Made by a program: the position numbers and the translations under genes
Assembly: GCA_038316335.1 (NCBI GenBank)
Contig: JBBQAM010000002.1
Location: 136,182 to 200,181, forward strand
Source of the DNA: JALHST01 sp038316335
GTDB taxonomy: Bacteria; Bacteroidota; Bacteroidia; Flavobacteriales; Flavobacteriaceae
DNA: 64,000 nt
Reading direction: 5' to 3'
Notes under the pieces: generated by a model
Told to the model about the DNA's origin: nothing
Seen by the model: only the letters and a program-made list of their open reading frames with translations
Database searches by the model: none
Part shown: piece after piece, positions 27,733 through 35,952 of the stretch
How positions within the stretch are numbered: position 1 is the first letter of the stretch
Layout: every line of letters starts with the position of its first letter

Positions 27733-29103
27733 ATGAACACCCCAAAATACCGAGCTAGAATGAACTTTAGAGTGATTTTTCAGATACCGATTTTAATCTT
27801 GTCCTTGGTATTTTCCTCCTTTAATACAGCAGGGGATGTGCCAAGGAGCTCCGATAAATTTATCGTCGTTCTTGACGCGGGGCACGGAGGGCATGACCCA
27901 GGAAATTTAGGGAATGGGTATTTAGAGAAAAATATAGCCTTGAACATCGTTTTAAAAGTCGGCGCGATTCTTGAAAAACACCCCGACATACAGGTAATCT
28001 ATACCCGAAAGGATGATAAATTCGTCGACCTTTTTGTGCGGGGCGAAATTGCCAACAAAGCCAAGGCAGATCTATTTGTGTCGGTACATTGTGATTCACA
28101 TACCTCAGATGCCCATGGGGCAGGTACCTTTGTGTTGGGTCTACACGCCAATAAGCAAAACTTCGAAATTGCCAAGAAAGAGAACTCGGTCATTTATTTG
28201 GAGGATAATTATGAAGTACGCTATGCTGATTATGATATCAATTCCCCGGAGTCGGTGATCGGGCTTACCATTATGCAGGAAGAGTTCTTAGATCAAAGTA
28301 TTGCATTGGCGACCGATATTCAGGATAATCTTGCAGGCGGTTTAAAGAGAAACGATCGAAAAGTAAAGCAGGCGGGTTTTATCGTACTTCACCAAACCTT
28401 TATGCCTAGTGTACTTGTTGAAACAGGTTTCTTGACCAACAAAGATGAAGGGTCCTATTTGAATTCGCAAAGGGGCCAATCTGAAATGGGTACGGCAATC
28501 GCAGAAGCCATCTTAAAATACAAGAACAGTGTACAATCAAATGTAGCGCCAACTGCGATCAATGTTGTCAAGCAAGCAGATCCAGTAGCTCAAAAAATTG
28601 ATAAATCGGTCGAAAAAACGCAGGATATCGTACCGGAAAATACGGGTACGGAACCTGAAAAAAAAGCGTCGGAAGAAACAGCTATACCATCGGGAATCAA
28701 CCAGGCTAAAAGCGAAACTACTACAGAAATATCTGGAGGTTCAACCGTTGACGCGACCTCGCTGTCCAAGGAACCACTACCTTCAACTTCGAACGGTACC
28801 GCGGTAGAAATGAGTGATACCTCTGCCTTGGAGCATGCCAATATTTTGTTCAAGGTGCAACTATTGGCAAGTAGTAGGGACTTGTCATTGAACTCAAAGA
28901 TTTTTAAAGGGCTGGGAGATTTATCCAAAGAACCGTATACGAACCTTTTTCGCTATATGTATGGCAGTACAACTTCCTATAAAGCTGCTGAAAAACTAAA
29001 AGCGAACGCCGAATTAAAAGGATATTCCAATGCCTATATCGTGGCGTATAAGGATGGTATGCGAATTCCCCTTCCAGAAGCACTTAAATACGTTTCAGAT
29101 TAG
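27733..29103 (+). CDS. N-acetylmuramoyl-L-alanine amidase (Amidase_3) with SPOR-like tail
   Basis: Zinc-dependent peptidoglycan amidase that cuts stem peptides from glycan strands, often during cell separation. ATG 27733 (or ATG 27760) gives a leader FRVIFQIPILILSLVFSSF; the upstream in-frame start at 27643 lies at the predicted transcription start. Catalytic-domain motifs are FIVVLDAGHGGHDPGN (first Zn His), YLEKNIALN (Zn Glu), LFVSVHCDSH (second Zn His) and SVLVETGFLTN (catalytic Glu). A low-complexity Thr/Ser/Glu-rich linker (about 270-370) leads to a C-terminal SPOR-like domain (FKVQLLASSRDL, GYSNAYIVAYKDG) that would target septal denuded glycan. It heads the plus-strand envelope run. 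Confidence 0.93.
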   Translation: MNTPKYRARMNFRVIFQIPILILSLVFSSFNTAGDVPRSSDKFIVVLDAGHGGHDPGNLGNGYLEKNIALNIVLKVGAILEKHPDIQVIYTRKDDKFVDLFVRGEIANKAKADLFVSVHCDSHTSDAHGAGTFVLGLHANKQNFEIAKKENSVIYLEDNYEVRYADYDINSPESVIGLTIMQEEFLDQSIALATDIQDNLAGGLKRNDRKVKQAGFIVLHQTFMPSVLVETGFLTNKDEGSYLNSQRGQSEMGTAIAEAILKYKNSVQSNVAPTAINVVKQADPVAQKIDKSVEKTQDIVPENTGTEPEKKASEETAIPSGINQAKSETTTEISGGSTVDATSLSKEPLPSTSNGTAVEMSDTSALEHANILFKVQLLASSRDLSLNSKIFKGLGDLSKEPYTNLFRYMYGSTTSYKAAEKLKANAELKGYSNAYIVAYKDGMRIPLPEALKYVSD

Positions 29104-29126
29104 CGACCATATGTAAAATTTATTTC

Positions 29127-29134
29127 TAATTTTG
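29127..29134 (+). promoter_or_regulatory. Candidate -7 box for the MlaD-like gene
   Basis: TAATTTTG matches TAnnTTTG and lies 22 bases before the TTG start of the MCE gene, in the 53-base gap after the amidase stop. No clear -33 element. Confidence 0.35.
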
Positions 29135-29156
29135 TTAAGAACTCAAAATTTATCAT

Positions 29157-30125
29157 TTGAAACTATCCAGGGAAATTAAAACAGGAATTATTGTAATTGG
29201 CGGTATCCTTTTGTTCATTTTGGGGTTCAGTTATCTTAAATCGACACCGTTATTCGATAATAGCAAAACCCTTTATGCCGTGTACAAGAATGTTGGCGGT
29301 TTACAGGCAGGGACCCAAGTTTCGATCAACGGATTTACCGTAGGCGCGGTAAGCAATATAAAATTCAAAGACAAATCAGGGGATTTGGTTGTTACCTTCA
29401 CGGTAAGCAACGATTTTTCCTTTTCCGGTAACAGTGAAGCCGAATTATATGATACTGGGATTATCGGGGGTAAGGGAATTCAAATAAATCCCGTTTTTGA
29501 TGGTGCACCACTGGCCAAAACGGGAGACACCTTAAGATCCTCCTCAAAACCTGGTCTAACCGAGTTATTGCAGACGCGGTTAACGCCACTTCAACGAAAG
29601 GTGGAAGGAGCAGTAACCAACGCCGATTCGCTGATGATGAACGTGAATGATATCTTGGATGACGGAACAAAAAGAGATTTGCGGGAAAGTATCGCCGGTT
29701 TGAGCAGTTTGATGAAAAATCTGCAAGGCAGTGCCAATGTTTTAAATCAGATTTTAAACAACAACAAGGGTAAATTAGACAGTTCCTTGACAAATTTCAA
29801 GGACCTCACTCATAATTTCGCGGTATTTTCAGATTCATTGAACCACATGGGACTTGGGAATACCCTGGCAAGCTTACAAAAAACGGTCGATAATCTTGAC
29901 AAATTAATGGGCCGAATCGAGCAAGGAGACGGTACGCTTGGCAAATTGCTAAAAGACGAGAAACTCTATGATAATTTAAGTCGCGCCTCGAGGGAGTTGG
30001 AGCTTCTGCTACAAGATGTGCGATTGAATCCGAAGAGATATGTGAATGTGTCGGTCTTTGGAAAGAAGCAGATAGACTATGAGCTACCTGAAGATGATCC
30101 CGCAGCAAAAATCGAAAATCAATAA
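29157..30125 (+). CDS. MlaD family (MCE domain) lipid-transport protein
   Basis: Single-pass inner membrane protein whose periplasmic MCE domain handles phospholipid transfer between membranes. Translation most likely starts at TTG 29157, giving MKLSREIKTGIIVIGGILLF, the standard start and membrane anchor of the flavobacterial family; no ATG precedes the conserved region. The MCE domain spans about residues 38-115 (YKNVGGLQAGTQVSINGFTV, GIIGGKGIQI). The remainder is helical and coiled-coil-like (repeated L-N-K-L heptads, DNLDKLMGRIEQGDGTLGKL), which may form the tunnel seen in Mce/Pqi proteins. The permease (MlaE) and ATPase (MlaF) are not in the window. It abuts the Fe-S gene with no gap. 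Confidence 0.92.
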   Translation: MKLSREIKTGIIVIGGILLFILGFSYLKSTPLFDNSKTLYAVYKNVGGLQAGTQVSINGFTVGAVSNIKFKDKSGDLVVTFTVSNDFSFSGNSEAELYDTGIIGGKGIQINPVFDGAPLAKTGDTLRSSSKPGLTELLQTRLTPLQRKVEGAVTNADSLMMNVNDILDDGTKRDLRESIAGLSSLMKNLQGSANVLNQILNNNKGKLDSSLTNFKDLTHNFAVFSDSLNHMGLGNTLASLQKTVDNLDKLMGRIEQGDGTLGKLLKDEKLYDNLSRASRELELLLQDVRLNPKRYVNVSVFGKKQIDYELPEDDPAAKIENQ

Positions 30126-31451
30126 ATGGCGTATCTTCCCAATGTAATCTTCGCAATCATACTCATAGCGAGTATCGGTTTCTTTGTTAAAAACGTTGGA
30201 CAAATACGCAAGAACATCAATCTGGGAAGGCAGGTCGATGTTAGTGACCAAAAAGCCACTCGTTTTAAAAATATGGCACGTATTGCCATGGGTCAGACCA
30301 AGATGGTGGTAAGACCCGTTCCAGGATTGCTTCACATGCTTGTTTATTTGGGTTTCATTGTCATAAATCTCGAAGTTCTAGAGATCATCATTGATGGCCT
30401 ATTTGGGACGCATCGAATTTTTGCCCCCTTAGGTACTTTATATACGATACTTATTGCCTCCTTTGAAGTTTTGGCAGTATTGGTGATCGTTGCGGTCATT
30501 TTGTTTTGGATCCGCCGAAATATACTTCGTTTGAGGCGCTTTATAAAGCCCGAAATGAAAGGTTGGCCAAAAACGGATGCAAATTTGATTCTTTATATAG
30601 AATTGGCGCTGATGATCTTTTTTTTAACCATGAACGCGGCCGATTTTCAATTGCAGCAATTGGGGGCAGAACATTATACTAGAGCCGGTGCCTTTCCGGT
30701 AAGTTCATTGATTGCAAGTTTATTTACCAATCTGTCGATCCCTGATCTGATCATGTTGGAACGAACCGCGTGGTGGTTGCATATTGTAGGAATTCTAATG
30801 TTTTTGAACTATCTATATTATTCCAAGCATTTACATATTTTATTAGCTTTTCCGAACACGTATTATGCCAAATTAGGACCTAAAGGGAAATTCAAAAACC
30901 TCGATTCGGTGACGCGCGAAGTGCGCCTAATGCTGGATCCTTCGGCAGATCCGTTTGCGGTTCCGGTTGAAAGTACCGAAGTTCCTGAAAAATTTGGGGC
31001 CTCGGATGTCTTCGATTTATCTTGGGTACAACTTCTTAATGCCTATACGTGCACCGAATGTGGTCGCTGCACCAGCGAATGTCCTGCGAATCTGACAGGC
31101 AAAAAGCTGTCTCCTCGCAAAATCATGATGGATACACGAGATCGACTTGAGGAAGTAGGCAAGAATATCAAGGCAAATAAGGGAAAATTTGTAGACGACG
31201 GCAAACAGTTGTTGGATACGTATATAACGCGTGAGGAGCTGTGGGCCTGTACTTCGTGCAATGCTTGCGTGGAAGCCTGTCCGGTAAGCATCGACCCGCT
31301 GTCGATTATCATTGATATGCGCCAATTTTTAGTTATGGAACAATCTGCGGCCCCTTCTGAATTGAATACTATGATGGGCAACATCGAAAATAATGGTGCG
31401 CCCTGGCCATTCAACCAACTGGATAGGCTTAATTGGAGCAAAGAAATATAA
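30126..31451 (+). CDS. Membrane-bound 4Fe-4S dicluster oxidoreductase subunit
   Basis: Respiratory-type electron-transfer protein. The N-terminal 230 residues form about five membrane segments similar to nitrate-reductase-gamma-type quinone-binding domains (IFAIILIASIGFFV, GLLHMLVYLGFIVINLEVL, WWLHIVGILMFLNYLYY). The C-terminal part carries two classic ferredoxin motifs: CTECGRCTSECP (about residue 308) and CTSCNACVEACP (about 375), each able to hold a 4Fe-4S cluster. The start codon follows the MCE gene's stop directly, and the partner CCG-domain gene begins 1 base after this stop, so the two Fe-S proteins almost certainly form a complex related to HdrC/HdrB or glycolate/lactate oxidase modules. 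Physiological donor and acceptor are unknown. Confidence 0.9.
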   Translation: MAYLPNVIFAIILIASIGFFVKNVGQIRKNINLGRQVDVSDQKATRFKNMARIAMGQTKMVVRPVPGLLHMLVYLGFIVINLEVLEIIIDGLFGTHRIFAPLGTLYTILIASFEVLAVLVIVAVILFWIRRNILRLRRFIKPEMKGWPKTDANLILYIELALMIFFLTMNAADFQLQQLGAEHYTRAGAFPVSSLIASLFTNLSIPDLIMLERTAWWLHIVGILMFLNYLYYSKHLHILLAFPNTYYAKLGPKGKFKNLDSVTREVRLMLDPSADPFAVPVESTEVPEKFGASDVFDLSWVQLLNAYTCTECGRCTSECPANLTGKKLSPRKIMMDTRDRLEEVGKNIKANKGKFVDDGKQLLDTYITREELWACTSCNACVEACPVSIDPLSIIIDMRQFLVMEQSAAPSELNTMMGNIENNGAPWPFNQLDRLNWSKEI

Positions 31452-31452
31452 A

Positions 31453-32244
31453 ATGGATAAGCTGCTAAAAGTACCCACAATGGCCGAAATGACGGCCGCT
31501 GGAATACAGCCTGAAGTACTTTTCTGGGTGGGCTGTGCCGGCAGCTTCGATGATAGGGCGAAAAAGATCACCAAGGCCTTTGTAAAGATTTTAAATGAGG
31601 CCAAGGTTACCTTCGCCGTATTGGGAACCGAAGAAAGTTGTACGGGCGATCCTGCAAAAAGGGCTGGAAATGAGTTTTTATTTCAAATGCAGGCCATGAA
31701 TAATATTCAAGTCATGAATGCCTATGGTGTGAAAAAGCTGGTGACCGCCTGTCCGCATTGTTTTAATACGCTTAAAAACGAATATCCCAGCCTTGGGGGA
31801 CAGTATGAGGTAGTACATCATACGCAGTTTTTAAATGAGTTATTGGCTGAAGGTAGAATTTCCGTTGAGAGTGGAAAATTTAAAGGAAAACGAATAACCT
31901 ACCATGACCCCTGCTATCTTGGGAGGGCAAATGGCATCTATGAGGCCCCTAGGGAACTGATCAAAAAACTGGATGCAGAATTGGTCGAGATGAAAGATTG
32001 CAGGAAAAAGGGTCTTTGTTGTGGTGCTGGTGGAGCCCAAATGTTCAAAGAACCTGAAAAAGGCGATAAGGACATCAATATTGAACGCACAGAGCAGGCA
32101 CTTGAAACCCGGCCGGAAATAATTGCCGCCGCCTGTCCCTTTTGCAACACCATGTTGACCGATGGGGTGAAAGGCAAGGAACAAGAAACGGCTGTCAAGG
32201 TAATGGACATCGCAGAATTGATCGCGAGTGCGAAAGACCTATAA
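31453..32244 (+). CDS. CCG-domain (Fe-S)-binding protein, HdrB/LutA-like
   Basis: Cytoplasmic redox subunit with two cysteine-rich CCG domains, the fold of heterodisulfide reductase HdrB and LutA/GlpC proteins. ATG 31453 is chosen (264 residues); an upstream in-frame ATG at 31393 lies inside the previous gene. Cysteine motifs: LFWVGCAGSFDDRAKK, SCTGDPAKRAGNEF and ACPHCFNTLKNEYP in the first half, then HDPCYLGRANGIYEAPRELI, GLCCGAGGAQMF and ACPFCNTMLTDGVK in the second. The CX(n)CCGX(n)CXXC pattern can bind a noncubane Fe-S cluster. It is paired with the membrane 4Fe-4S protein, and this pair is common in flavobacteria without a proven substrate. Confidence 0.9.
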   Translation: MDKLLKVPTMAEMTAAGIQPEVLFWVGCAGSFDDRAKKITKAFVKILNEAKVTFAVLGTEESCTGDPAKRAGNEFLFQMQAMNNIQVMNAYGVKKLVTACPHCFNTLKNEYPSLGGQYEVVHHTQFLNELLAEGRISVESGKFKGKRITYHDPCYLGRANGIYEAPRELIKKLDAELVEMKDCRKKGLCCGAGGAQMFKEPEKGDKDINIERTEQALETRPEIIAAACPFCNTMLTDGVKGKEQETAVKVMDIAELIASAKDL

Positions 32245-32338
32245 ACGGTAATCAGCGTTATAGCATGGTCCCGCCACGTGTTGAATTAGATTCCTGCCAC
32301 CAAAGGGAACGGCTTAACTATTAAATTGAGATACAACT

Positions 32339-32821
32339 ATGTTGACCGACTTCAATACATTGTCAAACGATTCGAGGATCTGGATCTTTCAAGGAAGCAG
32401 GAGCTTTTCTAATGAAGAATTGATCGAGATCTCTAAATCCATGGATCGCTTTATCGAAGATTGGACCGCCCATGGAGCCGACCTAAAGGCCGGCTATGAA
32501 ATTCGATACAATCGTTTTATTGTCTTAGGGCTTGATCAAACGTTGAATAAAGCTTCCGGTTGTTCTATTGATGCCTCGGTGCACTTTATCCAGGCTTTGG
32601 AAAAAAAATACAATGTCGAATTATTGGATAAGATGAATGTTTCTTATAAACAAGGTGAATTCATTGCCTACAAACCATTGGTCGAATTTAAAAAAATGGC
32701 CAAACAGAAGGCGGTTTCCAAAAATACGATCGTCTTCAACAATCTGGTCAATACTAAACAGGAGTATTTAGAACACTGGGAAGTCCCGGCCTCCGAAAGT
32801 TGGCATGGCCGGTTTATGTGA
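32339..32821 (+). CDS. Conserved protein of unknown function (often mislabelled ABC transporter ATPase)
   Basis: Soluble protein of 160 residues. Similar flavobacterial proteins are, to my knowledge, often named ABC transporter ATPase, but no Walker A (GxxGxGKS/T), no LSGGQ and no Walker B are present here, so that name is not supported. Visible features are WIFQGSRSFSNEELIEISK, FIEDWTAHGADLKAGYEI, the hydrophobic strand RFIVLGLDQTLNKASGCSID (Cys-containing) and C-terminal VFNNLVNTKQEYLEHWEVP. The S-G-C-S-I-D segment with charged residues could be an active site but that is speculation. It lies 94 bases after the CCG protein gene and 106 before the GH3 gene, on the same strand. Confidence 0.8.
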   Translation: MLTDFNTLSNDSRIWIFQGSRSFSNEELIEISKSMDRFIEDWTAHGADLKAGYEIRYNRFIVLGLDQTLNKASGCSIDASVHFIQALEKKYNVELLDKMNVSYKQGEFIAYKPLVEFKKMAKQKAVSKNTIVFNNLVNTKQEYLEHWEVPASESWHGRFM

Positions 32822-32927
32822 TTTCCAGGCCTTATTAAAATTGAGTATTTTGATTATACCCATTTGATTTATTCGATGAAATGCAATAATTCATAGGGTT
32901 ATAAGTTATTGCCTAAGAGATATTTTT

Positions 32928-35837
32928 ATGCGGATTTTTACATGCTTCCTCCTTTTTCTTACTATATTTTTCGTCAGGGCACAAACGAATCCATTGATAT
33001 CGGTAGATAGCCTCTCTCAGCAAAATTGGGTCGAGACCCAATACAACGCTATGTCCTTGGATGAAAAATTAGGTCAACTCTTCATGGTGAACGTAGCATC
33101 GAGCCAGAACAAGGCAGCCACCGATAAAATCAAGGAATTGATCGAACAGCAGAAAATCGGGGGGGTGATATTTTCTACCGGCGGTCCTGTTCGACAAGCA
33201 AAACTGACCAACACCTACCAATCACTCTCAAAGACACCACTACTAATAGCGATGGATGCTGAATGGGGCGTTTCCATGAGGCTTGACTCGACCTATGCTT
33301 TTCCTTGGAATATGACCCTTGGTGCTATTAATGACAATAGCATTGTTGAAAAGGTTGGCCGTCAAATCGGGCTGCAAGCCAAAAGATTGGGCGTTCAAAT
33401 AAATTTTGCCCCTGATATCGATATAAATATAAATCCTCAAAATCCTATTATCGGAAATCGATCTTTCGGTGAGGATCGGGATAATGTTGCAAATAAGGGT
33501 ATCGCATTTTTAAAAGGAATGGAAAGTGCCGGAGTGCTGTCTACCGCCAAACATTTTCCGGGACATGGTGATACGGCAACAGATTCGCACAAGGCATTAC
33601 CGATTATCAATTTTACAAAAAAACGCTTGGATAGTATTGAACTGTATCCATTTGCCAAATTAATCGATGCAGGGGTGAGCAGTGTTATGGTCGCGCATCT
33701 GAGTGTTCCAAGTTTGGAACTCCAGGCCGATTTGCCTTCTTCCCTATCCGAACAGATTATTTCGGGACTTCTTATCGAACAAATGGGGTTCAAGGGCTTG
33801 GTATTTACCGATGCATTGAATATGAAAGGAGTGGCAGATCATGGTGAAAACGGGGAAGTTGAATTGGATGCTTTTTTAGCAGGAAACGATATTTTACTTA
33901 TGCCGACCGATATTGGCAAGGCAAAGGAAAAGTTGCGAGCGGCTTTTGAAAAAGGTCGCATCACCGAAGCGCGTTTGGCCCTTTCGGTCAAAAAGATTTT
34001 AATGGCCAAATACAAGGCAGGCCTTGCCGAAAATAAATTGGTCGAACTTGACAGGCTGTATGAAGACTTGAACTCCCTAGAAGACGATTTGGTGTATGAG
34101 GAGGCCATTGAAAATGCGATTACGGTCGTCAAGAATACGTATGATTTATTGGGAATTAAAAATTTGGAAAACAAAAAAATAGCATACGTGAAATTCGGGG
34201 ACGATGATGGCCAACCGTTTCTAAAGGAATTGAACGAATATACGAATGTCGACCAAGTAAATGCTGGGGATATCAGCACATTAAAAGAACGTTTACAGAA
34301 CTATAACCTTGTCATTATCGGATTGCATAGAAGTAATGAGAGTCCCTGGAAACCCTATCAATTTACTGAAAATGAGCTACATTGGCTCGATGATATTGCG
34401 AATGAACGTGGATCTAACCTCATTTTAGCACTTTTTGTGAAACCCTATGCACTGCTAGATATACAGTCGTTCGAAAATATCGACGCGATTGTAGTGGCCT
34501 ATCAAAATAGTGTTATGGCCCAACAAAAGGCGGCACAGGTGATTTTTGGCGCATTGCCGGTCAAAGGTGTCCTTCCAGTGACGGCAAACCCTGAATTTCC
34601 TGTGAATACCACTGTTCAAATCGCATCTTTGATGCGTTTGGGGTATAGTATTCCCGAACGCGTCGGTATGAGTTCGAGCAAATTGTCGGTAGTAGACCAG
34701 CTGGTTCAAGACGGTCTTGATTCCCTAATGTTTCCTGGGGCAGAGGTCCTGATAGCCCGGAAAGGCAAAGTAATCTACAATAAAGGCTTTGGAAAGCCAA
34801 CGTATGAATCTTCCGAAAAAATCACTCCTGAATTTATCTATGATCTCGCTTCGCTTACCAAGGTGTTGGCCACGTTGCCCGTTATTATGAAGATGGAGGA
34901 AGAAGGAAAAATAGCCTTAAGTGAAACTTTTGAGGAAATGGTTCCTGAATATTCCGATTCAGAGCTCAAAAATGTAACCGTACTCAAGGCGTTATCGCAT
35001 TATGGCAGGCTACCCTCATGGATCGCATTTTATGTTGATACCTTAGACAAAGATCGTAAGCCTTCGGTAGAATTTTATCGCAATACTCCGACCCCGGGTT
35101 TTTCTATCAAGGTGGCCGAGAATCTTTTTCTGTCAGATGTATATCGTGATTCGATTTATAATCGCATTGGTCGCCAAAAATTGAAATCAAATAGATATCG
35201 CTATAGTGATGTAGCGTATTATGTGATGAAAAAATATATAGAGGACACCTTTCACGAAGGCTTGGATAAAGTGGCAAATGATTTTCTCTTTGGGCCGATC
35301 GGTGCCTCTAATACCAGCTACAATCCATTGGATAAATTTTCAAAAAATAGGATCGTTCCCAGTGAGATCGATAAATACTTTAGATATCAGACCGTACAAG
35401 GCTATGTGCATGATATGGGCGCTGCAATGCAAGGAGGGGTAGGGGGCCATGCCGGTTTATTTGCGAATGCCAATGATGTGGCCAAGATTATGCAAATGTA
35501 TCTGCAGGAGGGTTATTATGGCGGAAATCGGTTTTTGGAGGCCAGGACGATCAAAAAATTCAATACCTGCTATTTCTGTGATCAAAATGTTCGGAGAGGC
35601 ATCGGATTCGATAAACCTGAAATCAAGGGAGGCGGACCCGCTTGTGAGTGTGTCTCACGTAAGAGTTTTGGCCATAGTGGGTTTACAGGCACCTACACCT
35701 GGGCCGACCCTGAAGAAGAGCTGGTATATGTCTTCCTATCCAATCGTACCTACCCGACTGCTTCCAATACCCTCTTGGTCAAATCTGCCTTGCGAACCCG
35801 GATCCAAAAGGCGATTTACGAAGCGATTCTCAACTAG
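32928..35837 (+). CDS. GH3 beta-N-acetylhexosaminidase (NagZ-like) fused to class C beta-lactamase-fold domain
   Basis: Exported two-domain protein of 969 residues beginning with a signal peptide (MRIFTCFLLFLTIFFVRAQ). The GH3 domain (about 40-400) has the NagZ-specific KHFPGHGDTATDSHKALP loop near residue 207, with the general acid/base His-Asp pair, and the nucleophile Asp in LVFTDALNMKG (about 295). A linker domain follows (400-580). The C-terminal serine hydrolase domain (about 590-960) has DLASLTKVLA (S-x-x-K, about 642), YSDVAYYVM in place of Y-x-N (about 759) and GHSGFTGT (H-S-G in place of K-T-G, about 916), typical of AmpH/esterase-like members. It likely trims peptidoglycan fragments in the periplasm. 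The next gene is bshA. Confidence 0.9.
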   Translation: MRIFTCFLLFLTIFFVRAQTNPLISVDSLSQQNWVETQYNAMSLDEKLGQLFMVNVASSQNKAATDKIKELIEQQKIGGVIFSTGGPVRQAKLTNTYQSLSKTPLLIAMDAEWGVSMRLDSTYAFPWNMTLGAINDNSIVEKVGRQIGLQAKRLGVQINFAPDIDININPQNPIIGNRSFGEDRDNVANKGIAFLKGMESAGVLSTAKHFPGHGDTATDSHKALPIINFTKKRLDSIELYPFAKLIDAGVSSVMVAHLSVPSLELQADLPSSLSEQIISGLLIEQMGFKGLVFTDALNMKGVADHGENGEVELDAFLAGNDILLMPTDIGKAKEKLRAAFEKGRITEARLALSVKKILMAKYKAGLAENKLVELDRLYEDLNSLEDDLVYEEAIENAITVVKNTYDLLGIKNLENKKIAYVKFGDDDGQPFLKELNEYTNVDQVNAGDISTLKERLQNYNLVIIGLHRSNESPWKPYQFTENELHWLDDIANERGSNLILALFVKPYALLDIQSFENIDAIVVAYQNSVMAQQKAAQVIFGALPVKGVLPVTANPEFPVNTTVQIASLMRLGYSIPERVGMSSSKLSVVDQLVQDGLDSLMFPGAEVLIARKGKVIYNKGFGKPTYESSEKITPEFIYDLASLTKVLATLPVIMKMEEEGKIALSETFEEMVPEYSDSELKNVTVLKALSHYGRLPSWIAFYVDTLDKDRKPSVEFYRNTPTPGFSIKVAENLFLSDVYRDSIYNRIGRQKLKSNRYRYSDVAYYVMKKYIEDTFHEGLDKVANDFLFGPIGASNTSYNPLDKFSKNRIVPSEIDKYFRYQTVQGYVHDMGAAMQGGVGGHAGLFANANDVAKIMQMYLQEGYYGGNRFLEARTIKKFNTCYFCDQNVRRGIGFDKPEIKGGGPACECVSRKSFGHSGFTGTYTWADPEEELVYVFLSNRTYPTASNTLLVKSALRTRIQKAIYEAILN

Positions 35838-35940
35838 ATCATGCAATTTATAGCACTGCTACAGCGGAACATTAACCAATTCTTAACGCGCTGAACTGTA
35901 AATAAAACCTTCGGTTTTCGACATAGCAAGGAGTTTTCAC

Positions 35941-35948
35941 TAAATTTG
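35941..35948 (+). promoter_or_regulatory. Candidate -7 box immediately before bshA
   Basis: TAAATTTG matches TAnnTTTG and ends 4 bases before the bshA ATG. In this phylum transcription starts about 5-7 bases after the box, so it would produce a leaderless mRNA. No -33 TTG was found at the expected distance. Confidence 0.4.
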
Positions 35949-35952
35949 AAAA

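Noticed and set aside
32339..32821. ABC transporter ATPase annotation
   Set aside because: None of the three nucleotide-binding motifs is present; described instead as conserved unknown.
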